Shown: positions 25,379-33,888, counted from the stretch's first letter. The stretch is 38,725 bases of DNA from an uncultured Ruminococcus sp. (GCA_902785555.1 CACZZB010000014.1:1-38725), one strand, 5' to 3'. A program made the numbers and translations. The notes: generated by a model not told the origin, from the letters alone.

Positions 25379-25398
25379 TCTGTACTCCGTGATTTTTT
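25361..25398 (+). terminator. Terminator overlapping the end of the ydbT-like gene
   Basis: A perfect 12-bp stem (ACGGAGTACAGA at 25361-25372 with TCTGTACTCCGT at 25379-25390) has the TAA stop codon in its loop. GATTTTTTTATT follows. Confidence 0.88.
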
Positions 25399-25406
25399 TA
25401 TTGATA

Positions 25407-27032
25407 TCAGTTGGAATTTTCGGGCCCCTGACTTATGCTTATAACGATTTTTGAACCGTATGAAGCCATATCACCTGCATTGTAGTTTTCATAGCCGATA
25501 ACTTTTCCTTCTTCAACGGTATCACTTGCCACATATACACCGGATGCGATAAAACCCTGTTTACCGAGTGCTTCGACGGCAGCTTCAAGGGACTGTCCGC
25601 TTATTGCGGGAAGTTCACGTTTCTGAGGACCCTTGCTGACAGTAACGACTATTATAACACCCTTTTCGGCAGACATTCCCTCAACGGGACTTTGTTTTAC
25701 AATAGTACCTTCTTCCTGCTCACTGAACATTTCTTCGTTTGATTTTACTATCTTATATTCGGAATCATCATTCTGCATAGCGATAATATCATCATATTTC
25801 TGACCAATGAGATTAGGTATCTTCATAAGATAAGGATTGATGTCGGAATTTTCGTCAGTTGAAGTTTCAATTTCATTGTTTCCGAATATTTTCTGGAAAG
25901 CCTCGGGATTAGTCTGTATCCAATATGTACCGACTACAAGAAGTATGAGCATTATTGCAAGGACTCCGAGTATTCCCCATACATAGCCGGGTATGCCCTC
26001 TTTCTTTTTGGGGATGTATCGCTGTACGGTCTGAGTCTGTATTTCTTTTCTGTTGGCTTCATTCTGTATAGCCTTTACTGCAGGTGCGGAAGAAAGCTCT
26101 GTACGAAGTTCCTCAAAAGTTTTTGTTCTCTGGGTTTTGTCGACCTGCAAGCCCTTTGACAATGCCTGTACTATATGAGGAGGAAGCTTTTTATAAACGG
26201 CAGTTGATATAGACAGCTTGCCGTCGGATTTGCGTTCACTTGCTTTTTCGGGAAGGTTTCCGGTAAGAGTGTAGAAAAGAGCCGCTGTAAGTCCGTAAAC
26301 ATCGGTAGATTCGTCAAGGACACCATTTTCCCTGTACTGTTCGGGAGCCGCACAACCGTCCATGAGTTCAGATTCGAGGAAACCGCCTGTTTTTCTCATT
26401 TCACTGATGACAAAGCCTTTAAGTCTGAGCTTGCCGTCAGCAGTGACTACAAGGTTGGACGGAGAAATGCCGTAATGACCTGTTTCAGCTTGATGGAGTG
26501 ATGAAAGTGCAGATACCAGAGGCATGAAAAGAGGTCTTGCGGTATTCCATTCAAGGCTTCCGCCACGCTTTTTGAGATATTCTTCAAAAGATATAGATTC
26601 ATACGATTCCTCGACAGTATATGATGTATTGTTTTCGCTGAAGATGTCGAATATGGGAGTAATAGCCTTTACGTCCCTGAATCTTGCAATGTTCCTGTAA
26701 TATTTAAGAAATTCCTGATGGAGTTCATCATATCTTTTTTCGTAGTCGCTTCTGACAATGATATTGTTTTTTCCTTTTACTCTCCCTGCTATCCCTGCAG
26801 GCATAAATTCATTGATGATAACAGGCGAGTGCATTGTATTGCTGTAGCCTATATATTTAACGCCCTCAGCACTGCTTGATATTTTTTTGCCGACAATATA
26901 GTTTTCATTCTGTAATTTGGTTCCCAAAGGAAGATGAGGGAGGGACTGTTCCGTATCTTTATCAAAACCGCAGTACGGACATATTTTTTCGCCGTTATTT
27001 TCTTTCATGCAGCCGAAGCACAGTTGTGACAT
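25407..27032 (-). CDS. Membrane pseudokinase with N-terminal zinc ribbon and C-terminal PASTA domains
   Basis: The 541-residue product resembles PASTA-type Ser/Thr kinases but lacks the catalytic residues. A zinc ribbon is at Cys5, Cys8, Cys18 and Cys21. The kinase-like domain (about 40-315) has lost the glycine loop (ISSSAEG), the Lys site (VIINEF, Asn74), the HRD Asp (HYGISPSN, Gly188) and the DFG Asp (LRLKGF, Lys205). The structural DVYGLTAALFYTLTGNLP helix (about 244-261) is kept. A membrane helix (about 350-372) leads to two PASTA repeats outside, which usually bind muropeptides or lipid II. It is therefore probably a wall sensor or scaffold, not an enzyme. ATG at 27032 places the first Cys near the start as in relatives; ATG at 27047 is the alternative. 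Confidence 0.85.
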   Translation of the reverse strand: MSQLCFGCMKENNGEKICPYCGFDKDTEQSLPHLPLGTKLQNENYIVGKKISSSAEGVKYIGYSNTMHSPVIINEFMPAGIAGRVKGKNNIIVRSDYEKRYDELHQEFLKYYRNIARFRDVKAITPIFDIFSENNTSYTVEESYESISFEEYLKKRGGSLEWNTARPLFMPLVSALSSLHQAETGHYGISPSNLVVTADGKLRLKGFVISEMRKTGGFLESELMDGCAAPEQYRENGVLDESTDVYGLTAALFYTLTGNLPEKASERKSDGKLSISTAVYKKLPPHIVQALSKGLQVDKTQRTKTFEELRTELSSAPAVKAIQNEANRKEIQTQTVQRYIPKKKEGIPGYVWGILGVLAIMLILLVVGTYWIQTNPEAFQKIFGNNEIETSTDENSDINPYLMKIPNLIGQKYDDIIAMQNDDSEYKIVKSNEEMFSEQEEGTIVKQSPVEGMSAEKGVIIVVTVSKGPQKRELPAISGQSLEAAVEALGKQGFIASGVYVASDTVEEGKVIGYENYNAGDMASYGSKIVISISQGPENSN

Positions 27033-27130
27033 ATATAATACCGCCATTCTCCGTACTAAAATTTTTTATATATTTATGGACGGGCAGTACGGTGCCCATA
27101 GTTTTTTCAAGATAACATATACTCTAAAGC

Positions 27131-27160
27131 ATTATATCATAAACCGAATACAAATTGCAA
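27131..27160 (-). promoter_or_regulatory. Promoter of the pseudokinase gene
   Basis: On the minus strand TTGCAA (27160-27155) and TATAAT (27136-27131) are 18 bp apart, with an extended TGA before the -10 box. Confidence 0.6.
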
Positions 27161-27269
27161 GTTTTTATAGGCTAATGTTTCAAGTAATTACAAAATTGTA
27201 AAAAAACCTGTTATAAAGAGAAATTTTATATCCAAAAAGGGAAAATTTTTTATTAAGTAAAAGTTTTTA

Positions 27270-27299
27270 TTGACAGAATAGTATGTTTTGGGGTATAAT
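27270..27299 (+). promoter_or_regulatory. Consensus promoter of rpmH-rnpA
   Basis: A perfect TTGACA (27270-27275) and a perfect TATAAT (27294-27299) are 18 bp apart. Confidence 0.82.
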
Positions 27300-27372
27300 T
27301 CTATGGTGCAAGGTTATATCTTGAATTTTATAAAGAGGGAAAAATCAAGCCCTGTGAAAGGAGGAAGTTTCA

Positions 27373-27507
27373 ATGCTGAGAACATATCAGCCCAAGAAGC
27401 TCCACAGAAAAAAGGAGCATGGATTCAGAAAGAGAATGTCTACTGCAAACGGCCGCAAGGTTCTTGCAAGAAGAAGAGCAAAGGGTAGAAAGAAACTTTC
27501 CTACTGA
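27373..27507 (+). CDS. rpmH: 50S ribosomal protein L34
   Basis: The 44-residue product begins [20 protein letters not shown] and ends GRKKLSY, the invariant L34 pattern, with almost half basic residues. AAAGGAGG lies 8 nt before the ATG. It is the first gene of the conserved rpmH-rnpA-yidD-yidC-khpB-mnmE cluster. A TGCTTTTT/AAAAAGCA stem-loop (27512-27531) separates it from rnpA and may lower rnpA expression relative to rpmH. Confidence 0.97.
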   Translation: MLRTYQPKKLHRKKEHGFRKRMSTANGRKVLARRRAKGRKKLSY

Positions 27508-27564
27508 TTTTTGCTTTTTGCGAAAAAAGCATACGGTCTTGATACAAAAACTGTGTGATGAAAG

Positions 27565-27909
27565 ATGGTTTTGAATATGGAACTTGTCACTATAAAAGAA
27601 AATAAGGATTTTCGTCGTGTATATATGCGTGGCAGTTCTTATGCGTCGGGTATTCTGGTCACTTATGTAATAAGAAACCGCTCAAAAATTACAAGAATAG
27701 GTATCACAACAGGAAAAAAGATCGGCAAGGCCGTTTTGCGTAACAGATCCCGCAGGATCATCAGAGAGGCTTTCAGGGAAATTTCGGATGATGTAAAGAC
27801 AGGCTATGATATTGTGTTTGTCGCAAGAGGAAAGACTCCTTTTGTCAAAAGCTATGATATTCTGCGTTCAATGAAAAAACAGCTCAAACAGGCAGGTGTT
27901 TTGAAATGA
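27565..27909 (+). CDS. rnpA: Ribonuclease P protein component
   Basis: This 114-residue basic protein assists the RNase P RNA in cutting tRNA 5' leaders. The signature [13 protein letters not shown] (RNP-like helix) and the start [14 protein letters not shown] are typical. The exact start is uncertain: ATG at 27565 and ATG at 27577 both lack a strong ribosome site. Its stop overlaps the yidD start by 4 bp. Confidence 0.95.
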   Translation: MVLNMELVTIKENKDFRRVYMRGSSYASGILVTYVIRNRSKITRIGITTGKKIGKAVLRNRSRRIIREAFREISDDVKTGYDIVFVARGKTPFVKSYDILRSMKKQLKQAGVLK

Positions 27910-28175
27910 GACGCCTGCTTATTTGGCTTATACGGCTTTATCAGAAGTATATCTCTGCATTTACTCCGCCGTCGTGCAAATATTACCCGACCTGCTCGTC
28001 ATACGGCATACAGGCTTTATCCCGTTTCGGTGCCGGCAAAGGCACTTTTTTGACTGTCTGGAGAATACTTCGGTGCAATCCGTTTTCGGCAGGGGGCTAT
28101 GACCCTGTCCCCGATAAGTTCAAAAGAATAGACTATAAAAAGATAAAAAGTGAAAAAGTGGAGTTTGGAGAATGA
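27906..28175 (+). CDS. yidD: Membrane protein insertion efficiency factor YidD
   Basis: The 89-residue product carries the YidD pattern [31 protein letters not shown] with its conserved cysteines, and [10 protein letters not shown] near the C-terminus. An amphipathic N-terminal helix attaches it to the membrane near YidC. It is coupled to rnpA by an ATGA overlap and lies just before yidC. Confidence 0.95.
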   Translation: MRRLLIWLIRLYQKYISAFTPPSCKYYPTCSSYGIQALSRFGAGKGTFLTVWRILRCNPFSAGGYDPVPDKFKRIDYKKIKSEKVEFGE

Positions 28176-28235
28176 ATGAGCATTTCCTGACTTCAAAATT
28201 GATATTTTTTTGGGAAAGGAATGTGTACTCGTTAA

Positions 28236-29309
28236 ATGGATATTTTTAATTTAGTCGGAAGTCTTTTCGGCTATATTCTGTGGTGGGCGTTTTTGCTCTT
28301 TAAGAACTTCGGACTTGCTATTATTGTATTTACTATTATTGTAAAATTGATATTATTGCCTTTCTCGGTCAAACAGCAGAAATCTATGGCGGCAAATACG
28401 AGATTTCAGAAAAAACAGCGTGAAATTATGGAAAAATACGGCAATGACCGTATGAAAGCCAATGAAGAAGTACAGAAACTTATGGTAAAAGAGGGAATCA
28501 GTCCGACAGCAGGCTGCAGTACCATGATAGCTCCGATGATAGTTATGCTTGGAGTATATTATTCTGTTATAAGCCCTCTGTCAAACACTATCCATATAGC
28601 TTCTTCAAAAATCTCAATTGCTCTGCAAAGCTTTTCGACTTTGCCGGGTATGGGAAGTTCAATAAATATACGATACGGTGAGATAAGTATTCTGAAATAT
28701 TTTGATGTCCTTCAGAAATATCTCGTTGACAGCAGCGGCAAGTCGCTTTTCAGTGCATCTGATATTGAAAATATCAATCATTTCAAAAACGGATTTAATT
28801 TTCTGGGCTGGGATTTGCTGGCAACTCCGAGTACAAGTTCATTTCAGTCAATGCTCTGGCTGATACCCGTACTTTGTTTTGTAACTTCGGTTGCAAGTAT
28901 GCTGATAATGCAGAAAATGAACGGTACAAAAATGCAGGGCTGTATGGTGGGAATGATACTGATGATGCCCCTGATGTCTGCATGGATAGCCTATACGGTA
29001 CCCGGTGCGGTAGGTTTTTATTGGATAGCCTCAACCGTTCTCGGTTTTATACAGTCGGTACTTATGAATATCTTTTACAGTCCGAGCATTATAGAAGCCC
29101 GTGCGGAAGCCCACAGGGTAGAGCTGAGAAGACAGCAGGAAAAAGATATAGAATTTGTTGAAGCTCCGGATTATATACCGCCTTCAGAGAAAATCAAAAA
29201 CGAAAATAATCAGGCTGTTGAAAACAATAGCCGTTCCAAAAAACAGAATCAAAAGAAAAAGTCTAATTCCAAAAATTCAAAAAGTGATTATCAGGGAAGA
29301 AAAAAATAA
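28236..29309 (+). CDS. yidC: Membrane protein insertase YidC/OxaA
   Basis: The 357-residue protein inserts membrane proteins with or without Sec. It has about five membrane helices and the conserved cytoplasmic hairpin after the first core helix (SVKQQKSMAANTRFQKKQREIMEKY), with TAGCSTMIAPMIVMLGVYY and FYWIASTVLGFIQSVLMN as later core segments. The highly basic tail (after about 300, RSKKQNQKKKSNSKN) probably touches the ribosome. It lacks the lipobox found in many Gram-positive YidC proteins. A Lys/Arg-rich end and the position before khpB agree with the spoIIIJ locus. Confidence 0.93.
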   Translation: MDIFNLVGSLFGYILWWAFLLFKNFGLAIIVFTIIVKLILLPFSVKQQKSMAANTRFQKKQREIMEKYGNDRMKANEEVQKLMVKEGISPTAGCSTMIAPMIVMLGVYYSVISPLSNTIHIASSKISIALQSFSTLPGMGSSINIRYGEISILKYFDVLQKYLVDSSGKSLFSASDIENINHFKNGFNFLGWDLLATPSTSSFQSMLWLIPVLCFVTSVASMLIMQKMNGTKMQGCMVGMILMMPLMSAWIAYTVPGAVGFYWIASTVLGFIQSVLMNIFYSPSIIEARAEAHRVELRRQQEKDIEFVEAPDYIPPSEKIKNENNQAVENNSRSKKQNQKKKSNSKNSKSDYQGRKK

Positions 29310-29324
29310 CAGGAGGAATTTTTT

Positions 29325-30197
29325 ATGCTGCGTGAAACTACAGTAACAGCAGACACCATTGAAGATGCCAAGAAAAAAGCGTGTCAGGAATTGGGAACAG
29401 AGCAGGAAAATACTCAATTTGAAATTCTGCAGCAGCCCGAAAAAAAATTTTTGGGAGTATTCGGAGGAAGCCCCGCAAAAGTAAGAGCATTCGTTGAGAT
29501 AACCCCACTCAAATGTGCAGAGGATTATCTTTCAGAAATCATCAGAAATATGGATGTCGGTGACATCCAGGTCACTTCCGAAGAAACCGAAGACGGTGCT
29601 GTTATAAACCTTGACGGAGAGAACGTAGGTGCAATAATCGGTCACAGAGGTGAAACTCTCGACGCATTGCAGTATCTTGTAGGACTTGTTGCAAATCACG
29701 TTGATCAGAGCTATTACAGAATATCCGTAAATATCGGAAACTACCGTGAAAAAAGAGAAAAGACTCTTGAGATACTCGGCAGAAAGCTCGCATTCAAGGC
29801 TATCAAGACAGGTGCCAAAACCGTTCTTGAGCCTATGAATCCATACGAGAGAAGAATAATCCATACGGCTGTACAAAAAGTAAGAGGAGCGTCATCATGG
29901 AGTGAGGGCGAAGAACTTCAGCGTCATGTTGTAATAGGTCCCGATCCCGACTACAAACCCTATAACAAAGGCTCAAGAAAGCCCCGTTCAAGCAACTTCA
30001 ACAAAGACGGCTCATATAACAAGCGTCCCCGTACAACAGGATATCAGAGAAGACAGTATTCGGAAGACGAGGCACATCCTCAGGACAGCACTTTCAGTAC
30101 ATTTGAGGACGAAGCTGTCAGAACAAGCATAAATGAACGTCCCGATACTTCTCTTTACGGCAGGATTGAAGTCAAAAAAACGGATGCAGATGAATAA
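29325..30197 (+). CDS. khpB: RNA-binding protein KhpB (Jag, SpoIIIJ-associated)
   Basis: The 290-residue protein has the three expected parts: a Jag_N domain (1-55, with KFLGVFGGSPAKVRA), a KH domain with the GxxG loop in IIGHRGETLDALQYLVG (about 103-119), and an R3H domain (MNPYERRIIHTAVQ). A disordered Arg/Ser/Tyr-rich tail of about 80 residues follows and is longer than in B. subtilis Jag. AGGAGG precedes the ATG, 15 bp after yidC. KhpB binds RNA with KhpA and affects cell length and division in other Firmicutes. Confidence 0.93.
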   Translation: MLRETTVTADTIEDAKKKACQELGTEQENTQFEILQQPEKKFLGVFGGSPAKVRAFVEITPLKCAEDYLSEIIRNMDVGDIQVTSEETEDGAVINLDGENVGAIIGHRGETLDALQYLVGLVANHVDQSYYRISVNIGNYREKREKTLEILGRKLAFKAIKTGAKTVLEPMNPYERRIIHTAVQKVRGASSWSEGEELQRHVVIGPDPDYKPYNKGSRKPRSSNFNKDGSYNKRPRTTGYQRRQYSEDEAHPQDSTFSTFEDEAVRTSINERPDTSLYGRIEVKKTDADE

Positions 30198-30212
30198 TAA
30201 GTGAAAAGATTA

Positions 30213-30251
30213 CAGATACATTGTTTGATAAAAATAATGTATCTGTTTTTG
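30213..30251 (+). terminator. Terminator or attenuator between khpB and mnmE
   Basis: A 10-bp stem (CAGATACATT at 30213-30222 with AATGTATCTG at 30236-30245) is followed by TTTTTG. It lies only 20 bp before mnmE, so it may be only partly efficient. Confidence 0.75.
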
Positions 30252-30270
30252 ATATAAGGAGGTTTTTCTA

Positions 30271-31635
30271 ATGGAAAATACTATCGCTGCCATTTCCACA
30301 GCCAACGGCATAGGCGGTATGGGAGTTATAAGAATTTCGGGAGAAAATGCGTGTCAGGTAGCAAAGAATGTTTTTAAATCTGTTTCGGATAAAGATATAA
30401 CACAGATGAAAGGATATACGGCAACATTCGGAATGGTATATGACGGTGACGAACAGATAGATGAAGCCGTTGCACTTGTTTTCAAAGCCCCCCACAGCTA
30501 TACGGGTGAAGATGTCGTTGAAATTTCCTGTCACGGAGGACTGTATGTAACAAAGAGAGTTCTGAGGGCAGTCCTGAAAAACGGTGCAGTTTCGGCTCAG
30601 CCGGGAGAATTTACAAAAAGGGCATTTCTCAACGGTAAAATGGGTCTTACTGAAGCCGAAGCGGTCATGGATATAATCTCTGCAAGGGGAAAACAGTCGG
30701 CAAAAGCGGCTCTTTCGTGCATGGAGGGAAAGCTCCGTCAGCGTATAGACAGTGTCCGTGATATTCTCGTAAATACAGCCGCACATCTTTCGGCATGGGC
30801 GGATTATCCGGAAGAAGATATACCGCAGATAGAAAATGACCATCTTATTGCCACTCTAAAAAGCTGTCAGGATGAACTTGATTCTCTGCTGAAAACATAC
30901 GATGCAGGGAAAATTATACGAGAAGGTGTTGATACAGTTATAGCAGGGCGACCGAATGTCGGAAAATCGACTCTTATGAATCTTCTTTCGGGTTGTGAGC
31001 GTTCTATTGTAACGAATGTTCCGGGAACGACCCGTGATGTTATCGAAGAAACGGTAATGCTCGGAGATATCCCGCTGAATCTTTCGGATACGGCAGGCAT
31101 TCACCTGACAGATGACCCCGTTGAGAAGATAGGTGTTGAACGTGCAAAAGACAGGATAATGAAAGCTGGTCTTGTATTGGCGGTATTTGATTCATCACAG
31201 CCGCTTTCGGATGACGACAAGGCTCTTATAGACCTGCTTGAAGACGCACCTGCACTTGCCGTCATAAACAAAACAGACCTTGAACAAAAGCTGGATACGG
31301 AATACATAAGGTCAAAGATAAAAAATACCGTTTTCATATCGGCACTTATGGGAAGCGGTTCGGGTGAACTTGAAAGGAAAGTTGCCGAAATAGTGGGTAC
31401 ATCAGAGCTTGATTCATCACAGGGTATCCTTGCCACGGAAAGGCAAAGGAATTCGGCAGAAAGTGCATTTAATTTCATAAAAGAAGCCATTGAAGCTGTT
31501 TCTTTGGGAATCACACTTGATGCGGTCACGGTCATCATAGAGGAAGCTATAAACAGTCTGCTTGAACTCACGGGAGAAAGAGTCACGGAAGCCGTGACGG
31601 ATAAGATATTTGCCCGTTTTTGTGTTGGAAAGTAA
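30271..31635 (+). CDS. mnmE: tRNA modification GTPase MnmE
   Basis: The 454-residue protein works with MnmG to add the carboxymethylaminomethyl group to wobble uridine 34 of several tRNAs. The N-terminal formyl-THF domain starts TIAAISTANGIGGMGVIRIS. The G domain carries GRPNVGKS (226-233), PGTTRD (251-256), DTAG (273-276) and NKTD. The C-terminal FCVGK has the conserved Cys451. GGAGG precedes the ATG. mnmG and rsmG, which usually follow, are absent; a terminator ends the cluster here. Confidence 0.96.
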   Translation: MENTIAAISTANGIGGMGVIRISGENACQVAKNVFKSVSDKDITQMKGYTATFGMVYDGDEQIDEAVALVFKAPHSYTGEDVVEISCHGGLYVTKRVLRAVLKNGAVSAQPGEFTKRAFLNGKMGLTEAEAVMDIISARGKQSAKAALSCMEGKLRQRIDSVRDILVNTAAHLSAWADYPEEDIPQIENDHLIATLKSCQDELDSLLKTYDAGKIIREGVDTVIAGRPNVGKSTLMNLLSGCERSIVTNVPGTTRDVIEETVMLGDIPLNLSDTAGIHLTDDPVEKIGVERAKDRIMKAGLVLAVFDSSQPLSDDDKALIDLLEDAPALAVINKTDLEQKLDTEYIRSKIKNTVFISALMGSGSGELERKVAEIVGTSELDSSQGILATERQRNSAESAFNFIKEAIEAVSLGITLDAVTVIIEEAINSLLELTGERVTEAVTDKIFARFCVGK

Positions 31636-31640
31636 AAATC

Positions 31641-31677
31641 AAATCCATCCTGAAATAAAACAGGGTGGATTTTTTCA
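31641..31677 (+). terminator. Terminator after mnmE
   Basis: AAATCCATCCTG (31641-31652) pairs with CAGGGTGGATTT (31661-31672), with one T-G pair, and leads into a T run. Confidence 0.88.
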
Positions 31678-31703
31678 TTCGTTAAATAAATTGTGATGTT
31701 TTG

Positions 31704-31732
31704 TTGAAAAAAAAACTTTTATATAGTATAAT
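31704..31732 (+). promoter_or_regulatory. Promoter of the zinc-ribbon membrane protein pair
   Basis: TTGAAA (31704-31709) and a perfect TATAAT (31727-31732) are 17 bp apart. Confidence 0.65.
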
Positions 31733-31765
31733 GAATAGAGCGAATTTACATGAGGTGAATAAAAA

Positions 31766-32707
31766 ATGGCAAGTTATCAAAAACAGCTTGAAAGTATAGG
31801 TTTCGGTTATGATACACTGACGGCTAACGGGTATAATAAAATAAACGGTGTATGTTTTACTGTTGACCTTGAGCCGAGCACAAAAAATTATATAGTTTCC
31901 GCAGCGTGCAGACCTGTTGATGAAAATGCCGCAGCTTATATGCGTGAGGCAATACAGCAGTTTGCATCTGAAAGAAAAAAGATAATAAAAAATGCCGTGT
32001 TTGACGGAAAACAGATAATTATTGTCTGGTATATAGCCGATATTACACCGGATATTACCAAATGCATGAACGATTCGGTAAGTTTTATAAATTACTGTAT
32101 AAGTCAGTTCGGCTGTGTACCGTGCTGTTCGTCATGCGGAAATGAAGGCAATGCGAATATTTATGTGATAGAAAATAATATTGCGGCACTGTGCGAAAAC
32201 TGTTTTTATAATACCCAGAGTCAGCTTGCAGGAAATATGTACAGAGAAAATCAAGTGATAACAAATTATCCTCTCGGAGTATTGGGAGCGGTTCTCGGAG
32301 GACTTGGCGGTGCAGTTTTATGGATAATAACATCACTTCTCGGAAAGATATCTATGATTGCAGGAGCATTTGCGGGGATATTCGGATATTTCGGGTTCAA
32401 AAAGCTCGGAAAAAAGATGACTCTTTCAGGTATGATAATATCTCTTTGTGTATCGTTTGTATTTTTGCTTGCAGGAATGTATTTTGCAATGGGCGTTGAT
32501 ATATTCAATGCGGTCAAGGAATACGGCTTTACATTTTCGGAGGCATTTGAGCTGATACCGGTCTATCTTACAGACCCTGATGCGACAGGCGAGATCATTT
32601 ATAATCACTTTGCCGGATTTATTACATTCATTCTCGGTGCGGTATGCTGTGTATTTCAATATAACAATGACAAAAAAGTTAAAAACCGTATGATAAAGCT
32701 TATGTAA
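31766..32707 (+). CDS. Zinc-ribbon membrane protein, first of a tandem pair
   Basis: The 313-residue product has an N-terminal soluble alpha/beta domain (1-110), a split zinc ribbon (CCSSCGNEGNANIYVIENN then CENC, about 118-147) and four hydrophobic helices (about 170-300) with glycine-rich turns such as GVLGAVLGGLGGAVLW. The downstream gene encodes a protein of identical length and the same order of parts, so the two arose by duplication. No named family is recognised. An ATG with GAGGTG upstream and a good promoter support expression. Confidence 0.72.
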   Translation: MASYQKQLESIGFGYDTLTANGYNKINGVCFTVDLEPSTKNYIVSAACRPVDENAAAYMREAIQQFASERKKIIKNAVFDGKQIIIVWYIADITPDITKCMNDSVSFINYCISQFGCVPCCSSCGNEGNANIYVIENNIAALCENCFYNTQSQLAGNMYRENQVITNYPLGVLGAVLGGLGGAVLWIITSLLGKISMIAGAFAGIFGYFGFKKLGKKMTLSGMIISLCVSFVFLLAGMYFAMGVDIFNAVKEYGFTFSEAFELIPVYLTDPDATGEIIYNHFAGFITFILGAVCCVFQYNNDKKVKNRMIKLM

Positions 32708-32719
32708 GGCGGTGATAAA

Positions 32720-33661
32720 GTGACAGAAAGTGAATTTCAGGAATTTATGATAACAGTCGGATATCGGTATAACGAAAAATTGAAGTTTGCTTTCAACAGC
32801 TTTGAGGGATTCAGGACTGTCATAAAATTCTGTGAGAAGAAAAGCAGATATTCGCTCACCGTAAAGACGGGGACATCTTCGGCAGCGGAACTGAAAAAAA
32901 GACTGAAAGAATATGAAACAAAACATAAAAATTATGTTGCCAAGGCGAAATATTCGGATAAATATATAAAGATAAATCTGAAAATAACAATAGATTCGGA
33001 TATAGACAAAGAAGAATTGAAACAGCTGGTTCATTTTATGACAGAACTTTTCAAAGCTGAGATATTGCAGCCGCTGTGCGAAGTATGCTCAAGACCGAGA
33101 AAAACGGGTCTGTATATAGTCGGAACAGAACCTGTGGCAATATGCGATAATTGCCTTGTACGAAAGAAAAGACAGTATGAGATACGCAAAAACAAGTTTA
33201 TCAAGAAAAAACAAAATATGAAGTTGGGACTTATAGGAGCGTTTTTCGGAGCGGTATTCGGAGCGTGTATATATATCCTGTTGTATCAATTCATTCCCAC
33301 TTTCGGAACGGGTGGTATTATGGTCATAATCCCGTCATTTATGGGGTTTGTAATAACAGGCAGGAGGGCGACCGTCAAAAGTGCTTTGATATGTGCCGGC
33401 ATTTCGGGAATTATATTTCTGATTGCGGAATATCTTGCAATGGTAGCAAGCATGGCGATACTGATAGAGAGAAACGGAGGAGGAATAGCGGTTTCCGAAG
33501 CTTTCGACGTGATAAATGCGAGCTTCAAGGATATATCTTATATTATGCCTGTCATTACAGATACGATAGTAGGATTCGTACTGATGATAATTACAGGGGT
33601 CATATATTTTCTTAAAAGAGCTTTTACAAGACCCTTGAAGATATCGAACAATATTTTATAA
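32720..33661 (+). CDS. Zinc-ribbon membrane protein, second of a tandem pair
   Basis: The start is a GTG with GGCGGTGA upstream, 12 bp after the first paralogue. The 313-residue product repeats its layout: soluble N-domain, zinc ribbon (CEVCSRPRKTGLYIVGTEP then CDNC, about 113-141), a basic stretch (RKKRQYEIRKNKFIKKKQ) and four membrane helices. The acidic VSEAFDVI segment matches FSEAFELI of the first copy. Overall identity is low outside these marks, so the duplication is old or the copies have diverged in role. The function is unknown. Confidence 0.7.
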   Translation: MTESEFQEFMITVGYRYNEKLKFAFNSFEGFRTVIKFCEKKSRYSLTVKTGTSSAAELKKRLKEYETKHKNYVAKAKYSDKYIKINLKITIDSDIDKEELKQLVHFMTELFKAEILQPLCEVCSRPRKTGLYIVGTEPVAICDNCLVRKKRQYEIRKNKFIKKKQNMKLGLIGAFFGAVFGACIYILLYQFIPTFGTGGIMVIIPSFMGFVITGRRATVKSALICAGISGIIFLIAEYLAMVASMAILIERNGGGIAVSEAFDVINASFKDISYIMPVITDTIVGFVLMIITGVIYFLKRAFTRPLKISNNIL

Positions 33662-33663
33662 TA

Positions 33664-33797
33664 ACAAATAACCAAAGGACACCGAATGTATGAAAAAACG
33701 GTGTCCTTTGGTCGCCTTCAAAATCATTTTTTAAGAAAAGAGGTGTGATCAAGCATCCTGCCCCAAAGGATACATGAACTAAGATATTAGAATCTTT
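33664..33797 (-). ncRNA. Predicted stand-alone small RNA, about 130 nt
   Basis: A consensus minus-strand promoter (33832-33804) points into a 280-bp gene-free gap, and a perfect 13-bp terminator stem (33711-33672) closes it. The downstream side is the antisense of a converging gene, so no protein product is served. The 5' part forms a 7-bp stem (GTATCCT/AGGATGC) with a TTGGGGC loop. CCTTTGG in that region is complementary to CCAAAGG of the terminator stem, so two exclusive folds are possible. I do not recognise a known RNA family. Confidence 0.5.
33672..33711. terminator. Perfect 13-bp inverted repeat, terminator
   Basis: CCAAAGGACACCG (33672-33684) pairs with CGGTGTCCTTTGG (33699-33711). 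On the minus strand TTATTTGTTATT follows, which fits the small RNA. On the plus strand there is no T run, though it lies right after the zinc-ribbon gene. Confidence 0.75.
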
Positions 33798-33803
33798 GAT
33801 ATT

Positions 33804-33832
33804 ATTATAATATTTTTAAAAAATTTAGTCAA
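33804..33832 (-). promoter_or_regulatory. Promoter of the predicted small RNA
   Basis: On the minus strand TTGACT (33832-33827) and a perfect TATAAT (33809-33804) are 17 bp apart. Confidence 0.65.
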
Positions 33833-33888
33833 TACTTTATAAAAAAACTTTACAAATTTTTGTACAAAAAATGTACCGTCAGACAGCA

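Larger units (their letters stand above)
27033..27372. other. Divergent intergenic region, 340 nt
   Basis: It holds the two divergent promoters listed separately (27131-27160 minus, 27270-27299 plus) and an inverted repeat CCGTACT (27051-27057) with AGTACGG (27085-27091) in the leader of the pseudokinase gene. The rest is AT-rich. No dnaA gene or convincing origin is seen, although rpmH is often near oriC. Confidence 0.55.

Noticed and set aside
27033..27372. Replication origin next to rpmH
   Set aside because: No dnaA gene and no cluster of clear DnaA boxes were noticed; only divergent promoters explain the gap.
33672..33711. Inverted repeat as the terminator of the plus-strand zinc-ribbon gene only
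   Set aside because: There is no T run on the plus strand, while the minus strand has one and a matching promoter, so a minus-strand RNA is the better reading; a two-way role remains possible.
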